64,000 nt of DNA. It comes from Paraburkholderia caffeinitolerans. Lineage in GTDB: Bacteria > Pseudomonadota > Gammaproteobacteria > Burkholderiales > Burkholderiaceae. The DNA lies in assembly GCF_902859945.1 (NCBI RefSeq), contig NZ_CADIKL010000007.1, positions 124,001 through 188,000 of the forward strand, given 5' to 3'. Shown one piece after another: positions 36,857 through 48,122 of this stretch (its first letter is position 1; every line of letters starts with the position of its first letter). Both the position numbers and the translations under genes were made by a program. The notes under the pieces were generated by a model. It did not search any database. It was given only the letters and a program-made list of their open reading frames with translations, and was not told the origin of the DNA.

Positions 36857-37750
36857 CTATGCCGCGAAAGCGAAGAGTGGATGTGTGTCCAGGCTCGATG
36901 TCACTGCGCTTCTCCAGTCTGCCGGAAGTTGTGTTTGCACAACTTCTGCTTCAGCCCGACTGGCAAACGCTGCAAAAACACTTGCGCCTGACCCGGTCAT
37001 CCGCGCCGGTGCGATGCTGCTTGAGACATTCTCAAACCATCTGAGCACCCGCGCTACTTCCGCGTATTTTCCTGCGACAACCGCTTGCATGTCGTTTTGG
37101 CCGAAGCTGTCTGGCCATCCGTTCTGCGCCGCTTGCTGTGCAAGAAAGACTGCTATTGTGCAAGCTCTTGTGTCCCTTGTCAACGACTTTTCTGAAAAAA
37201 TTTCAGCGGTAGGAACGTGAACTCGCGGCGTCACCACCAAAAAGTGGCGCGGGGGCAATTGTACAGCCTCCAGTGCCTCTCCAACACCCTCGGCGAACGC
37301 ATTTTTCCCGAATACGAAGAAGGGTACGTCGGCGCCGAGTTTGAGCGCGAGCGTTTGCAATTCCTCGCGTGGCAGGTTGAGTTTCCACAGGCGATTGAGC
37401 GCGAGCAGCGTGGTGGCCGCATCCGAGCTGCCGCCGCCAAGCCCCGCGCCCATCGGCAGACGCTTTTCGATGTCGATTTCGACGCCTTCGTTCGTGCCGG
37501 TATGTTGCTTGAGCAACGCCGCGGCGCGCACGGTGAGGTCGTGCTCGGCGGGCACGCCGTCGACTTCCGTGGTGCGCGTGATGCGGCCGTCGTGGCGGCG
37601 CGTGAAATGCAGCGTGTCACCCCAGTCGAGCAACTGGAAGACGGTTTGCAGGTCGTGATAGCCGTTGGGCCGGCGACCCGTGATGTGCAGGAAGAGATTA
37701 AGTTTCGCGGGCGCGAGGCAGTCGCGCAGCGAGTCCTGGGTTTCGGTCAT
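36857..37750 (-). CDS. ispE: 4-diphosphocytidyl-2-C-methyl-D-erythritol kinase
   Basis: A 297-residue GHMP kinase. [20 protein letters not shown] is the substrate-site start, [20 protein letters not shown] is the ATP loop and [14 protein letters not shown] is motif 3. It phosphorylates CDP-ME in the MEP isoprenoid pathway. ATG 37750 ([11 protein letters not shown]) is supported by homology. It lies between lolB and tRNA-Gln, a conserved beta-proteobacterial order. Confidence 0.95.
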   Translation of the reverse strand: MTETQDSLRDCLAPAKLNLFLHITGRRPNGYHDLQTVFQLLDWGDTLHFTRRHDGRITRTTEVDGVPAEHDLTVRAAALLKQHTGTNEGVEIDIEKRLPMGAGLGGGSSDAATTLLALNRLWKLNLPREELQTLALKLGADVPFFVFGKNAFAEGVGEALEAVQLPPRHFLVVTPRVHVPTAEIFSEKSLTRDTRACTIAVFLAQQAAQNGWPDSFGQNDMQAVVAGKYAEVARVLRWFENVSSSIAPARMTGSGASVFAAFASRAEAEVVQTQLPADWRSAVTSSLDTHPLFAFAA

Positions 37751-37816
37751 GATGCTGGGTAAGCGCCTTGCGGGCGGCGAGCGCATCGCACTTGCCGCCC
37801 GCAAGGCGCAATTCCT

Positions 37817-38494
37817 TTACTGGTCGAGCACGAGCTTGATCTGAAGCGGCGGGTCGTCGCGCGTGAGATTCACGCGCTTTACGCCGGTGGCGGGTGCGTC
37901 TGCGTAGGCGAGATAGTCGATGGTCCAGCCGTCCTGCTGGATCTGCGCGAGGCGCTGCGGATCTTTCGCGTCGGGCGTGGTGCGCGCGCGCGACGTGGGG
38001 GCAACCGACGGCTGCAGCCAGTAGCGCAAGCCCTCCACCGGTAGCGCGAAGCCGAGTGCCTGCTGCATCAGCGTGCTGACGTTGTCGGCGGTGAGCGGCT
38101 GCTTGTTCGGCAATTCGAGCGTGGCCTGGGCCGGCGACGACGTGACGAGGGCTAGCGTCTGCCCAAGCGGATTGAGCAGTTGCAGCGTCACGGTCGAATC
38201 GGCTTCGCGCCAGTCGAAATTGCCGTAGGCGTTGCGCTGCTGGCCGTTCTGGTCGTCGTATTGAACGGCGAAGCGGCCGTGGTAGGCGCGGCTCGTTTGA
38301 GTGGTGAGCGATGTCGTGGCGCGAGCGGTGGACGGCTCGTGTGGCACCTGCGTCGCACAGCCCGCGAGCGTGAGCAGTCCGGCCACCGCCACGCCCAGCG
38401 CCGGCCGCAGGATGGCCTGCCCCAGGATCAGACGCGAGCAGCGTCTCGCAGCGGCCGCGGCGGTGGGGCGGAGATGCAGTTGAAATTCAGCCAT
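37817..38494 (-). CDS. lolB: Outer membrane lipoprotein LolB
   Basis: A 225-residue lipoprotein. The lipobox GLLTLAGC lies after a long signal, and RAYHGRFAVQYDDQNGQQ, YGNFDWREADSTVTLQLLNP and LQQDGWTIDYL-like strands match LolB. It takes lipoproteins from LolA and inserts them in the outer membrane. Its ATG at 38494 overlaps the TGA of the TPR gene upstream, so the two are translationally coupled. Confidence 0.9.
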   Translation of the reverse strand: MAEFQLHLRPTAAAAARRCSRLILGQAILRPALGVAVAGLLTLAGCATQVPHEPSTARATTSLTTQTSRAYHGRFAVQYDDQNGQQRNAYGNFDWREADSTVTLQLLNPLGQTLALVTSSPAQATLELPNKQPLTADNVSTLMQQALGFALPVEGLRYWLQPSVAPTSRARTTPDAKDPQRLAQIQQDGWTIDYLAYADAPATGVKRVNLTRDDPPLQIKLVLDQ

Positions 38495-40371
38495 CAGAGA
38501 TCGTTGACCTGGAAGCGCTTGAGCGTTTTCAGGAGTGTGTCGTTGTCGGGTTCGAGCTTGCGTGCTTCGCGCCAAGCCTGGCGCGCGCCGTCCTGGTCGC
38601 CGTTCTTCCACAGCACCTCGCCGAGGTGCGCGCCGATCTCGGCGTTCGGTTGCAGGCTGTAGGCCCTGCGCAATAGCTTGATGGCGTCGGCGTTGTCGCC
38701 CATGCGGTACTTCACCCAGCCCACGCTGTCCATGATGAACGCGTCGTCAGGGGCGAGCGACGAAGCCTTTTCGACCAGCTTGTCCGCTTCCGGCAGGCGC
38801 TGGTTGCGGTCCGCGAGCGAGTAACCGAGCGCGTTGTAGGCCTGCGGGTTGTCGGGCTGCGTCTTGATCAGCTTGCGCAGCTGCGCTTCCATGACCTCGT
38901 AGTGACCGGTCTTTTCGGCCGCCATGGCGTAGTCGTAGGTGAGATCAGGGTCGTCCGGGAAGTCCGCGGTGGCCTTGGCGAGGCGCGATTCCGCTTCCGG
39001 GTAGCGTCTCGCGTCGAACAGGATAGCGGCGTCCGTGCGTGCGATCAGCGCCTGGTCGCGCGGGTCGTCGGACTGGATGCTCGCGAGCTGGCGGCGTGCG
39101 TCGTCGATCTTGCCCTGCTTGTCGAGCATCTGCGCGCGCGTAATCTGCGCGGGCACGTATTGCTGGCTGCTGGGCTGAATCTTGTTGAGCCATTGCTGCG
39201 CGCCCGCGTCGTCCTTCTGCTCGGCGGCGAGTTGCGCGAGATAAATGTAGCCCTGGCCCGGATCCGCGCCTGGCGTTTTTTCCGCCACCTGCGTGTACTG
39301 CACCAGATACTGCTTGGCCTCGTCGTACTTCTTCTGCTGCACGTCGATGAGCGAGAGCGCCATCAGCGGCATCAGGTCCGTCGAATTGGCCTTGTGCAAG
39401 TACTCGAACTGCTTTTTCGCATCGTCGAGGCGGTCGGCGGCGAGGTAGGTTTGCGCGAGCGCAAGACGTCCTTCACGCGACTTCGGATTCTGCTGAACAT
39501 ATTTCTCGATCGACGCAATGCCTTCCTGGCGCTCTTCCGGGCCCATCTGCGCGAGCATCAGCGCGGCGGGCAGGTAGTCGGGCTTGATGGCGAGCGCCTG
39601 CTCGAACGATTTGCGCGCGGCCGGAACGTCGTCGACGAGCAATTGCTGGCGTCCGAGGGCAAGCTGCGCTTCGGGACGATTCATGTCGTCCTTGAGCAGC
39701 GTCTTGAGCACGTCGAGACCGCCTGCGCGATTCGGACCGCGAGAGAGCAGCAGTTGCAGCGAGAGCAGCGCCTGGCCGCGGCTGTCCGCCGGCACGCGGG
39801 CCAGCTCGCGCGCGAGCAGCGGCTGGGCGTCGGCGGGCTTGCCTGCCAGCACGAGCAGTGAGGCGTCGAGTTGCGCTGCACGTTCCGAATCTGGCGCGTA
39901 CTGTTGCCAGAGCTGCACGGCGGTGAGCGCGTCGGTGGGGCTTTGCGCCGCGAGCGCGATTTCCGTCGCGCGCTGCGCCATGCGCGGGTCGTGCGTGTCG
40001 CGGGCGAGCGCTAAATAAGTCTGATAGGCCGGCGCCGGCTGATTGCGTTGCAGCGCGATCTCAGCGGCAAGCACCTGGAAGACGATCTGACTTGAGAGCG
40101 CGACGCCCGGCAGATCCTTCATTTCGTCGGGTGAAGCAGGCCCGAACACATCCGGCATGGTGACGGAAGTGTCGTCCGAGGTGGGGGGCTGATCCTGCGC
40201 GTACGCGCTCGACGTGGTCAACGCCCACGCCGCGAGCACCGCCGCGCCGATCAGGCGCCGGGGACCCGGCGCACGCAGCGCTTCGCGCAGACGCGGCTCT
40301 GCCGCCCTGGAGCCCGCTTTGAAGCCCCGCAGCGAGCGCTTCGCAAACAGCTTTACGAAAGACAGTTCCAT
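38494..40371 (-). CDS. Tetratricopeptide repeat protein
   Basis: A 625-residue secreted or periplasmic TPR protein. An N-terminal signal ([20 protein letters not shown]) is followed by about a dozen TPR-like helix pairs ([79 protein letters not shown]). It is always next to lolB in Burkholderiales and may aid outer-membrane biogenesis; its role is unproven. ATG 40371 ([11 protein letters not shown]) is the likely start. Divergent from mutM. Confidence 0.87.
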   Translation of the reverse strand: MELSFVKLFAKRSLRGFKAGSRAAEPRLREALRAPGPRRLIGAAVLAAWALTTSSAYAQDQPPTSDDTSVTMPDVFGPASPDEMKDLPGVALSSQIVFQVLAAEIALQRNQPAPAYQTYLALARDTHDPRMAQRATEIALAAQSPTDALTAVQLWQQYAPDSERAAQLDASLLVLAGKPADAQPLLARELARVPADSRGQALLSLQLLLSRGPNRAGGLDVLKTLLKDDMNRPEAQLALGRQQLLVDDVPAARKSFEQALAIKPDYLPAALMLAQMGPEERQEGIASIEKYVQQNPKSREGRLALAQTYLAADRLDDAKKQFEYLHKANSTDLMPLMALSLIDVQQKKYDEAKQYLVQYTQVAEKTPGADPGQGYIYLAQLAAEQKDDAGAQQWLNKIQPSSQQYVPAQITRAQMLDKQGKIDDARRQLASIQSDDPRDQALIARTDAAILFDARRYPEAESRLAKATADFPDDPDLTYDYAMAAEKTGHYEVMEAQLRKLIKTQPDNPQAYNALGYSLADRNQRLPEADKLVEKASSLAPDDAFIMDSVGWVKYRMGDNADAIKLLRRAYSLQPNAEIGAHLGEVLWKNGDQDGARQAWREARKLEPDNDTLLKTLKRFQVNDL

Positions 40372-40503
40372 GGAATTCCGTCGAATGTTTCGGTCGATTG
40401 TAACGCGCTGGATACAATACGCGCACAACAGCGACGCAAGTTGCAGACCAGCACGGTTACGCTCGTCGGATTGTTCCGGCACAACCTCTCACCCCTTTTA
40501 GAC

Positions 40504-41334
40504 ATGCCAGAACTGCCAGAAGTTGAAGTCACCCGCAGGGGCATCGAGCCGTGGGTAGCGGGCCGCCGCGTCGAGCGCGTCGAGGTGCGCAATCCGGCCC
40601 TGCGCTGGCCTGTGCCGGCCACGCTCGCTCGCACGCTGCGCGGGCGCACGATTCGTTCCGTGGGTCGGCGTGGCAAGTACTTGCTGTTCGAGGTCGACGA
40701 GGGCTGGTTCATCGTCCATCTTGGCATGACCGGCACGCTACGCGTGTTACGTAATCTTCCAAAGCCGCCGGCCGCGGAGAAGCACGATCACGTCGACTGG
40801 TTCTTCGACGACTTCACGCTGCGTTTTCGCGACCCGCGCCGCTTCGGCGCGGTGCTCTGGCATCCGCGCGAGGCGGGCGACGTGCTCGGCCATCCGCTCC
40901 TCGCGAATCTCGGCATCGAACCGTTTACGCCTGCATTCTCGGGCGCGCTGCTGTTTCGCGAGACGCGCGGCCGCAAGGTTTCCGTGAAGCAGGCGCTGCT
41001 CGCCGGCGACATCGTGGTGGGCGTCGGCAATATCTACGCATCGGAAAGTCTGTTTCGCGCGGGCATCCGGCCGACCACGGCAGCGGGCCGCGTCTCGCTC
41101 GCGCGCTACGAACTGCTAGCCGACGCCGTGCGCGCCGTGCTGGCCTCGGCAATCGAGAAGGGCGGCAGCACGCTGCGCGATTTTGTCGGCAGCAACGGCG
41201 AAAGCGGCTACTTTCAGCTCGAATACTTCGTTTATGACCGCGCGGGCCAACCCTGCCGCGTGTGCGGCACGCCGATCAAACAGATCGTGCAGGGCCAGCG
41301 GTCGACCTATTTCTGTCCGCGCTGTCAGCGCTGA
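40504..41334 (+). CDS. mutM: Formamidopyrimidine-DNA glycosylase
   Basis: A 276-residue Fpg. [17 protein letters not shown] gives the catalytic Pro2 and Glu3. [13 protein letters not shown], the H2TH region with [20 protein letters not shown], and the zinc finger [10 protein letters not shown]...FCPRCQR complete it. It removes 8-oxoG from DNA. It is next to mutY, so both enzymes of the 8-oxoG repair system lie together. ATG 40504 is fixed by the catalytic proline. Confidence 0.97.
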   Translation: MPELPEVEVTRRGIEPWVAGRRVERVEVRNPALRWPVPATLARTLRGRTIRSVGRRGKYLLFEVDEGWFIVHLGMTGTLRVLRNLPKPPAAEKHDHVDWFFDDFTLRFRDPRRFGAVLWHPREAGDVLGHPLLANLGIEPFTPAFSGALLFRETRGRKVSVKQALLAGDIVVGVGNIYASESLFRAGIRPTTAAGRVSLARYELLADAVRAVLASAIEKGGSTLRDFVGSNGESGYFQLEYFVYDRAGQPCRVCGTPIKQIVQGQRSTYFCPRCQR

Positions 41335-41349
41335 TTGGCAAGCTCTTCC

Positions 41350-42483
41350 ATGTATCTTTCATCCGCTTCTACCGAAAAGCCCGCTCCCGGCACGTATCCG
41401 GACGATCTGCTCGCAAGTTTCGCGCCGCGCCTGATTGCCTGGCAGCGCGAACACGGCCGCCACGATCTGCCATGGCAGAACACGCGCGACGCCTATCGCA
41501 TCTGGCTCTCGGAAATCATGCTGCAGCAGACGCAGGTTTCCACGGTGATTCCGTATTACGCGCGCTTTCTCGAACGCTTTCCCACGGTCGAGGCGCTCGC
41601 GGCCGCGCCCATCGACGACGTGATGGCGCTGTGGGCCGGGCTCGGCTACTACTCGCGTGCGCGCAATCTGCATCGATGCGCGCAGGTGGTCGCGCAGGAG
41701 CACGGCGGTCAGTTCCCATCAACGGTTGAAGGGCTCGCCGATTTGCCCGGCATCGGTCGCTCGACGGCAGCGGCGATTGCGTCGTTCGCGTTCGGCGCGC
41801 GGGCAACGATTCTCGACGGCAACGTGAAGCGTGTGCTCGCGCGGGTGTTCGGCGTGGAAGGCTTTCCGGGCGAGAAGCGCGTAGAGAACGCGATGTGGAC
41901 GCTCGCCGAATCGCTGGTGCCGGGCGCCGATGCCAGCGACGCCGATGTGAGCGCCTACACGCAAGGGCTGATGGATCTTGGCGCGACGCTGTGCACGCGC
42001 GGCAAGCCCGATTGCGAGCGCTGCCCTTTTGCGAACGATTGCGTGGCGAAGACGACAGGCCGTCAGCGCCAGTTGCCCGCTGCGCGTCCGAAGAAGGCCG
42101 TGCCTACGCGCCGCACGTGGATGCTCGTGCTGCTCGACGGCGACGCGGTGATGCTGGAGAAACGCCCGCCCACGGGCATTTGGGGCGGCTTGTGGAGCCT
42201 GCCCGAAGCCGCTGGCGAAGTGGCGCTGGCCGATCGTGCACGAGGCTTCGGCGTGAAGCCGGAGCACGCGGCGTCAAGTTCCGCGCTCATGCCGCTCACG
42301 CACACGTTCACGCACTTCAAGCTCGACATCGAGCCGCGTGTGATCGAGCTCAAGCGCCATGGCGCCACGCTCGTGGCGAACGAGGGAGAGACGGTGTGGG
42401 TCACGCTTGGCGAGATCGACGCTTACGGCGTGCCCGCGCCGGTGCGCAAGCTGTTAGACGGCCTGCGCGGTTCGCTGATCTGA
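41350..42483 (+). CDS. mutY: A/G-specific adenine glycosylase
   Basis: A 377-residue MutY. The catalytic Glu is in LPWQNTRDAYRIWLSEIMLQ, the helix-hairpin-helix in LPGIGRSTAAAI, the catalytic Asp in ATILDGNVKRVLAR, and the iron-sulfur loop has CTRGKPDCERCPFANDC. A C-terminal Nudix-like domain (about 260-377) recognises 8-oxoG. It removes A opposite 8-oxoG. ATG 41350 is 15 bp after the mutM stop; a TTG at 41335 would add five residues. Confidence 0.95.
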   Translation: MYLSSASTEKPAPGTYPDDLLASFAPRLIAWQREHGRHDLPWQNTRDAYRIWLSEIMLQQTQVSTVIPYYARFLERFPTVEALAAAPIDDVMALWAGLGYYSRARNLHRCAQVVAQEHGGQFPSTVEGLADLPGIGRSTAAAIASFAFGARATILDGNVKRVLARVFGVEGFPGEKRVENAMWTLAESLVPGADASDADVSAYTQGLMDLGATLCTRGKPDCERCPFANDCVAKTTGRQRQLPAARPKKAVPTRRTWMLVLLDGDAVMLEKRPPTGIWGGLWSLPEAAGEVALADRARGFGVKPEHAASSSALMPLTHTFTHFKLDIEPRVIELKRHGATLVANEGETVWVTLGEIDAYGVPAPVRKLLDGLRGSLI

Positions 42484-42505
42484 GAAAAAATGCGGGCTGT
42501 GGGCG

Positions 42506-43144
42506 CTACAGCAACTGATGCTGCTGCATGTAGTGATGCACGACGTCGATGCGCGCACCGGCGTCGTTGAGTTCCATCAGCTTCTGGCGCGCGCGCAATG
42601 CAATCGGCAGGACTTCCGCGAGGCGGTTGGAGACCCACGACGGGTCGTCGAAGCGGAACGGTTCCGCGAACGGCAGACTCGCCGCATCGCGCTCGCGGAT
42701 CGTTGCGATGATGCGCTCCAGCACCTCCGCGCACGCGCCGAAGCGCGCGAGATGCTGCGCGCCTTCGAGCGGAATGTCCTCGGGTAGCGGCTCGGCCATG
42801 CCCACCAGCAAGCCGTCGGCTTGCGCGCGATGCGAGAGCAGCCTGAAGCGCCGAGTGCCGTGCGCGCGAATGTGCAGCATGCCGAAGGTTTCGACATCGC
42901 ACTGCTCGATTTCGGCGAGACAGCCCACGCTTTCGGGAACCGCGGTCGCTTCGTCGGGTTGTGCGACTTCGGCGCCGCTCTTGAGCAGGCATACGCCGAA
43001 CGGCGTTTTCTCGCGCAGACATTCGCGCGCCATGTCCAGATAACGCGCTTCGAAGATCTTCAGCGGCAACAGGCCGCCGGGGAAGAGCACCGTATGCAGC
43101 GGAAAGAGCGGCAAATCGGCGAGCACGGCAGGAGAAGAGGACAT
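42506..43144 (-). CDS. Lon substrate-binding-domain protein
   Basis: A 212-residue protein that is only the N-terminal domain of Lon. LPLFPLHTVLFPGGLLPLKI and EARYLDMARECLREKTPFGV are the family start. There is no ATPase or protease part. The biological role is unknown; similar stand-alone domains occur near rapZ in beta-proteobacteria. ATG 43144 begins MSSSPAVLADL. It is convergent with mutY across only 22 bp and with no obvious terminator. Confidence 0.9.
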   Translation of the reverse strand: MSSSPAVLADLPLFPLHTVLFPGGLLPLKIFEARYLDMARECLREKTPFGVCLLKSGAEVAQPDEATAVPESVGCLAEIEQCDVETFGMLHIRAHGTRRFRLLSHRAQADGLLVGMAEPLPEDIPLEGAQHLARFGACAEVLERIIATIRERDAASLPFAEPFRFDDPSWVSNRLAEVLPIALRARQKLMELNDAGARIDVVHHYMQQHQLL

Positions 43145-43185
43145 GGCGCAACGCTTTCGGTTAAGGGCCGCGCGACGCGGCCGCG

Positions 43186-44079
43186 TTAGGCGATCAGCCG
43201 GGACGATTCTCCGACGTCGAGTGGAGCGTCGCGATGACGCACGATGACGTTCGACTCGCCGGCGAAGCGTGTGGCGAGCGTCTGGGCAATGTAGACCGAG
43301 CGATGCTGGCCGCCGGTGCAGCCGATTCCGACGGTCAGATAGCTGCGGTTGTCGTCGCGGAAATGCGGCAGCCATTTCGCGACGAACGCGTAGACATCGT
43401 CGATCATTTCGTGGACGGCCGGCTGCGCGTTCAGAAATTCGATCACGGGCGCATCGAGCCCGGTGAGCGGCCGCAGGAGGGCGTCGTAATGCGGGTTCGG
43501 CAGCGTGCGCACGTCGAACACGAGGTCCGCGTCGAGTGGCACGCCGCGCTTGAAGCCGAACGATTCGAAGGTGAGCATCAGCGAGCCGCGCCCGCCTTCG
43601 ACGAACACCTTGACCCACTGGCGCAGCGCATTGGCGCTCAGGTTGCTCGTGTCGACCTGATGGCCGAATTCGGCGAGATTTGCGACCAGTACGCGCTCGT
43701 GCTCGATGGCCTCTTCAAGCGACTTGAGCATGCCGACGTTGGCGTCATGCGTGACGGACCCGGAAAGCGGATGTCGGCGACGCGTCTCGGAAAAGCGCTG
43801 AATGAGCGATTGCGTGCTCGCATTGAGGAACAGCACGCGCAAATCATGCTCGCGCGCGAGGTCGCGGATCATTTGCGGCATGTCGTCGAACGAGGAGCTC
43901 GAGCGCGCGTCGATCGCAACCGCGAGACGCTCGTAGCCGTCTGCGGAGAGATATTGGGCAAGCTGCGGCAGAAAGCGCGGAGGCAGATTGTCGACGCAGA
44001 AATAGCCGACGTCTTCGAGCGCATTCAGCGCCACTGACTTGCCGGAGCCCGAAATGCCGGTGATCAGGATGATACGCAT
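43186..44079 (-). CDS. rapZ: RNase adapter protein RapZ
   Basis: A 297-residue P-loop protein. [46 protein letters not shown] and the C-terminal [20 protein letters not shown] are the RapZ marks. In E. coli it presents the GlmZ sRNA to RNase E and so controls glucosamine-6-P synthase; in beta-proteobacteria the targets are less clear. It closes the rpoN-hpf-ptsN-hprK-rapZ run. Confidence 0.95.
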   Translation of the reverse strand: MRIILITGISGSGKSVALNALEDVGYFCVDNLPPRFLPQLAQYLSADGYERLAVAIDARSSSSFDDMPQMIRDLAREHDLRVLFLNASTQSLIQRFSETRRRHPLSGSVTHDANVGMLKSLEEAIEHERVLVANLAEFGHQVDTSNLSANALRQWVKVFVEGGRGSLMLTFESFGFKRGVPLDADLVFDVRTLPNPHYDALLRPLTGLDAPVIEFLNAQPAVHEMIDDVYAFVAKWLPHFRDDNRSYLTVGIGCTGGQHRSVYIAQTLATRFAGESNVIVRHRDAPLDVGESSRLIA

Positions 44080-44181
44080 GAGAAAGAGGATGAACCCGAT
44101 TGGGTCATCATAGCATTCGATCTATGCGCCGGTGATGACGCTACGGCGCATAGATCGCGCGTCATGGCCGCGCGTGGTGAG

Positions 44182-45150
44182 TCAGATCAGCTTGCCGGGG
44201 AACTGGCTGTCCGGATCCTGCATGGCGAGACGCTGGCGGTCCATGAAGTCGCGCAGGGTGTCGATGCCGCGCAATTGCAGGATGGTGTTGCGCACGGCGG
44301 CCTCGACGAGCACCGCGAGGTTGCGCCCAGCCGCCACCTGGATCGTGACCTTGCTGATGGGCAGGCCGAGCACGTCCACGGTCTGGCTTTCGAGCGGCAG
44401 GCGCTGGAATTCGCCGTCGGGCCGGCGCACCAGTTGCACGATGAGCTTGAGTTTCATCTTTCGGCGCACCGCGGTCTCGCCGAAGATCGTCTTGATGTCG
44501 AGCAGACCGAGGCCGCGTACTTCGAGCAGATTCTGCAGGAGCGGCGGGCAGCGGCCTTCGACGAAATCGGGGCCGAGGCGCACGAAGTCCACGGCGTCGT
44601 CGGCCACGAGGCCGTGGCCGCGGCTGATCAGTTCGAGGCCGAGTTCGCTCTTGCCGAGGCCCGAGTCGCCGGTGAGCAGCACGCCCATGCCGAGAATGTC
44701 GAGGAACACGCCATGCAGTGTTGCGCGCGGCGCGAGAATGCGCGACATGTAGAGGCGCAGGCTGTCGATCACAGTGGCCGCCGACATGGGCGTGGTGAAC
44801 AGCGGCGTGGAGGAGCGCGTGCAGCGCAGCACCAGCTCGGGCGGAGCGGTCATGCCGTCGGCGACTACGAGGAACGGCGGCTCGAGCGCGATGAGCTCGG
44901 CCATATGGCGCGAGCGGTCTTCGTCGGTCTGGCGCTGGTAGTAATGGATTTCGGCGTCGCCGAGCACCTGGATGCGGTTCGGGTGGATCAGGTTCAGGTG
45001 GCCGACGAGGTCCGCACTGGCCGTCGCCGTTGCCACCGTCTCGGCCGAAAAGCCGCGTTCCCAGCCTTCGTGCCCCGTCAGCCAGCTGAGCTTCAGCGTG
45101 GTGGCGTTGTCGTCGAAGATGCTTTGGGCGTTGATGCTGGAAGTGTCCAT
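44182..45150 (-). CDS. hprK: HPr kinase/phosphorylase
   Basis: A 322-residue HprK with the Walker A motif [20 protein letters not shown], the downstream DDAVDF segment and the signature [20 protein letters not shown]. It phosphorylates or dephosphorylates the regulatory serine of HPr. In Gram-negatives it lies with nitrogen-PTS genes and acts on the PTS-Ntr or mannose-type HPr. ATG 45150 ([10 protein letters not shown]) gives the family length. Between ptsN and rapZ. Confidence 0.94.
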   Translation of the reverse strand: MDTSSINAQSIFDDNATTLKLSWLTGHEGWERGFSAETVATATASADLVGHLNLIHPNRIQVLGDAEIHYYQRQTDEDRSRHMAELIALEPPFLVVADGMTAPPELVLRCTRSSTPLFTTPMSAATVIDSLRLYMSRILAPRATLHGVFLDILGMGVLLTGDSGLGKSELGLELISRGHGLVADDAVDFVRLGPDFVEGRCPPLLQNLLEVRGLGLLDIKTIFGETAVRRKMKLKLIVQLVRRPDGEFQRLPLESQTVDVLGLPISKVTIQVAAGRNLAVLVEAAVRNTILQLRGIDTLRDFMDRQRLAMQDPDSQFPGKLI

Positions 45151-45189
45151 GAGTCCTGGCGCCAAGTGCGCAAAAAGCCGCGCGTTACA

Positions 45190-45645
45190 TCAAGGTTGCC
45201 ACTGGGTGAGCAGACGATGCAACGTTTCGCGATCTTCCTCAGTATGCAGCCGTTCGCGTGTTTCGCGATCCGACAGCAGTTGGGCGATCTCGGACAGAAT
45301 TTCAAGGTGCTGCTGCGTGGCCTGTTCCGGCACGAGCAGAAAAATGAGGAGCGACACGGGCTGGCCGTCGGGCGCTTCGAAGGGAATCGGCTCGGCAAGC
45401 CGCACGAAGGCCGCGAGCGGCTGCTTCAGGCCCTTGATACGTCCGTGCGGAATGGCCACGCCTTCACCAAGGCCAGTGGAGCCGAGGCGCTCGCGTGCGA
45501 ACAGATTGTCGGTAACCGTGCTGCGGGCAATGCCGTTCTGGTTTTCGAAGATCAGGCCAGCTTGTTCGAAGACGCGCTTCTTGCTGGTAACGGACAGACC
45601 GACGACGACGTTCTCGATGGGAAGTATTTTGGCTAAACGATTCAT
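45190..45645 (-). CDS. ptsN: PTS-Ntr EIIA component PtsN
   Basis: A 151-residue EIIA-Ntr/fructose-type domain. The phospho-histidine lies in GEGVAIPHGRIKGL, and SLLIFLLVPEQATQQHLEIL follows. PtsN links the nitrogen PTS to potassium transport and sigma-54-related control. ATG 45645 (MNRLAKILP) is the conserved start. It is 39 bp before hprK on the same strand. Confidence 0.95.
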   Translation of the reverse strand: MNRLAKILPIENVVVGLSVTSKKRVFEQAGLIFENQNGIARSTVTDNLFARERLGSTGLGEGVAIPHGRIKGLKQPLAAFVRLAEPIPFEAPDGQPVSLLIFLLVPEQATQQHLEILSEIAQLLSDRETRERLHTEEDRETLHRLLTQWQP

Positions 45646-46069
45646 GTTGGCAGGCGAAAACGTGGCCTGAATGCTCCTCACCCCGACAATCGGCGCAACT
45701 GATGCGCGAGGCGACACGCCGTTGCGCGCAGGAGAAACCCTGCGCAGCCGGCACCTCGCCTGGCACGACCAGCGCGATGCCGGGACCGTGGGGACGTATT
45801 ACCCCGAAAGTGACTGGACCATTATAGAACAACCGTACTGGCCGATGGTGCGATGCGCCATGCATCGGCGCAACCATTGTTGCGCGGTTGCACTCTCAAG
45901 CACCGTTCGATGCCGGACATACGGATTCTGCTCACAGGAAGATCCACGAAAAAGCCGCCCTGCGAGGGCGGCTTCGTTTGCGGCCTGCTCGAGATCCGGT
46001 CGAGACCAGATTTCGCGCATTCGCTCACGCCAGCAATCGGGGGTGAATCAACTCCGGATGTTCACGGTG
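45646..46069 (-). promoter_or_regulatory. ptsN upstream region with a putative -10 and a palindrome
   Basis: This 424-bp gene-free stretch holds a perfect minus-strand TATAAT at 45826-45821 with no good -35, so transcription of ptsN-hprK-rapZ may start near 45814. GCGCAAC-CATT-GTTGCGC (45868-45885) is a 7-bp-arm palindrome about 60 bp upstream of that start. The hpf terminator lies at 45949-45974. I see nothing else. Confidence 0.4.
45949..45974 (-). terminator. Terminator after hpf
   Basis: AAGCCGCCCT (45952-45961) and AGGGCGGCTT (45965-45974) make a 10-bp perfect stem; on the minus strand five Us follow. It separates rpoN-hpf from ptsN-hprK-rapZ. Confidence 0.85.
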
Positions 46070-46426
46070 TTATTGCGGCGGAACTTCGATCGGGGCGGCC
46101 GGCTGATACTTGAGCGATTCGTGCTGATGCCCTTGCAGGCGGTCCTTGTGGCGCACGACCTGACGGTCGAGTTTGTCGACCAAGAGATCGATGGCGGCGT
46201 ACATGTCGCCGTTCGCGCTCTCCACAAAGATATCCTTGCCTTTCAGATGAAGGTTCACTTCAACCTTCTGTCTCTTGTCCTTTTCCTTATAGTTGTCGAC
46301 CGAGAGGACCACATTGCCATCGATGACCTGATCGAAATGTCTTAGCACCCTGTCCAGTTTGGTGATCACGTATTCTCGCAACGCTGGCGTTACTTCGAGA
46401 TGGTGTCCACTGATCTTCAGATTCAT
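46070..46426 (-). CDS. hpf: Ribosome hibernation-promoting factor, short form
   Basis: A 118-residue HPF/YfiA protein: [20 protein letters not shown], then [40 protein letters not shown] and a basic helix [15 protein letters not shown]. It binds the 30S decoding centre and blocks translation in stationary phase. It follows rpoN as in most proteobacteria, with 178 bp between. Confidence 0.95.
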   Translation of the reverse strand: MNLKISGHHLEVTPALREYVITKLDRVLRHFDQVIDGNVVLSVDNYKEKDKRQKVEVNLHLKGKDIFVESANGDMYAAIDLLVDKLDRQVVRHKDRLQGHQHESLKYQPAAPIEVPPQ

Positions 46427-46604
46427 AGTGCTTCTCCAGGCTATTGGCCGCGTGGCGCGTGAAGCGCGGCTGTGTCGGTCGACTGACTCGCCCAGGTCGT
46501 GCGGCTCCCCGAAAGGCCGCCACGAGGGGGCAAGTTCGACCGGCCATCTCCGCCAACTGGCGCCGCGGCCGGAAAATGCCCATTCCGCAAAGACCGGAAC
46601 AGGC

Positions 46605-48122
46605 TTAAAGAGACTTGCGCAGATTAACCGCTGGGATCTTCAGCGCCTCGCGGTACTTCGCGACAGTGCGTCGCGCGACCACAAAACCCTGTTCCGCCAA
46701 CAGTTCGGCTATGCGGCTGTCCGAAAGAGGGGATTTGGTGTTCTCGGCTCCTATGAGTTGCTTGATGAGGGCACGAATGGCGGTAGACGATGCTGCGCCT
46801 CCCGTGTCCGTTGAAACATGCGATCCGAAGAAGTACTTAAATTCAAGTGTCCCGAATGGAGTCAGCATGTATTTACCGGTTGTCACACGCGAGACAGTTG
46901 ATTCGTGTAGGCCCAGCGTATCAGCAATCTCCCTCAAAACCAAGGGGCGCATGGCAATCTCGCCATGCACGAAATAGTTCTTCTGGCGCTCGACGATCGC
47001 CTGCGCGACGCGCAGGATTGTCTCGAAGCGCTGCTGGATGTTCTTGATGAGCCAGCGCGCTTCTTGCAACTGCTGGCGCAGCGACCCACTACCCGGGTCC
47101 CCCCGGTTGTTGCGCAGGATGTTGGCGTACAGGTGGTTGATGCGCAGTTTAGGCACCACTTCCGGATTGAGTTCGGCGTGCCAGTTCTGGCCAACCTTCT
47201 TCACGAAGATGTCCGGCACCACGTAGTCAGCTTCGGCCTTGCCGTACGCCGCGCCCGGAAACGGTTCGAGCGAGCGGATCAGTGTGTGCGCCTCGCGCAA
47301 TTCGTCGTCGCCGGTCTTCAATTGCTTGCGCAAACGCGTGAAATCGCGCGCAGCGAGCAGTTCCAGGTGGTTCGACACGATCTCGAGCGCGAGCGTACGT
47401 GTGGGCGACGAAATGACGCGAAGCAATTGGAGCTTCAGGCACTCCGATGCCGAGCGCGCACCTACGCCCGCCGGGTCGAAGCTGTGCAGCAGCGCGAGCG
47501 CCGCGTTCAGCTCGTCGGCGTCGACTTCCAGCTCTTCGGGGATATCGGCAAGAATCTCGTCGCAGGTCGTCGAGAGATAGCCGTCTTCGTCGAGTGATTC
47601 GATCAGGAACGTAATGAGTGCGCGGTCGCGCAGACTCGCATTGGTCTCGCGCAACTGCGCCATCAGATGATCGCGCAGCGTGGTGGTCGATTCGTGAATT
47701 TGCAGCGGCGGCAGGTCGTCATCGTCGGAGGCGTTGCCGGAGCGGCCATAGTCGTCGAGGTTCCACTGGCTTGCCTCGCCATTCGAATCGCCGCCGAGGC
47801 CGTCGTACTCGTCCACGCCCCGGGGCTCGCCTTCGCCGCTATCGTTGCTGCTGGCGGACGAGCTTGCGCCGTTGCCCATGCCCTGCATCGGCTCGGCGCC
47901 CGAGGGCGCCGGCGACTGGGCGATGACCGAGCCGTCCGCCGCCACACGCAGCGGGCTGGCGATCCAGTCGTCCTCGTTCTCGAGCAACGGGTTCTGCGCG
48001 ATCGCCGTGGCGACCTCCTGTTGCAGTTCGAGCGTCGACAGCTGCAGCAGCCGGATCGACTGTTGTAGCTGAGGAGTGAGCGCAAGATGCTGCGAGAGGC
48101 GGAGTTGGAGGCTGGCTTTCAT
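46605..48122 (-). CDS. rpoN: RNA polymerase sigma-54 factor
   Basis: A 505-residue sigma-54. Region I is [20 protein letters not shown] followed by glutamine and leucine repeats. An acidic linker (residues about 60-140) precedes the core-binding domain, and the C-terminus carries the helix-turn-helix [14 protein letters not shown] and the RpoN box [10 protein letters not shown]. It needs AAA+ activators for open complex formation. ATG 48122 ([11 protein letters not shown]) is the conserved start; the open frame from 48170 lacks homology. Confidence 0.97.
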   Translation of the reverse strand: MKASLQLRLSQHLALTPQLQQSIRLLQLSTLELQQEVATAIAQNPLLENEDDWIASPLRVAADGSVIAQSPAPSGAEPMQGMGNGASSSASSNDSGEGEPRGVDEYDGLGGDSNGEASQWNLDDYGRSGNASDDDDLPPLQIHESTTTLRDHLMAQLRETNASLRDRALITFLIESLDEDGYLSTTCDEILADIPEELEVDADELNAALALLHSFDPAGVGARSASECLKLQLLRVISSPTRTLALEIVSNHLELLAARDFTRLRKQLKTGDDELREAHTLIRSLEPFPGAAYGKAEADYVVPDIFVKKVGQNWHAELNPEVVPKLRINHLYANILRNNRGDPGSGSLRQQLQEARWLIKNIQQRFETILRVAQAIVERQKNYFVHGEIAMRPLVLREIADTLGLHESTVSRVTTGKYMLTPFGTLEFKYFFGSHVSTDTGGAASSTAIRALIKQLIGAENTKSPLSDSRIAELLAEQGFVVARRTVAKYREALKIPAVNLRKSL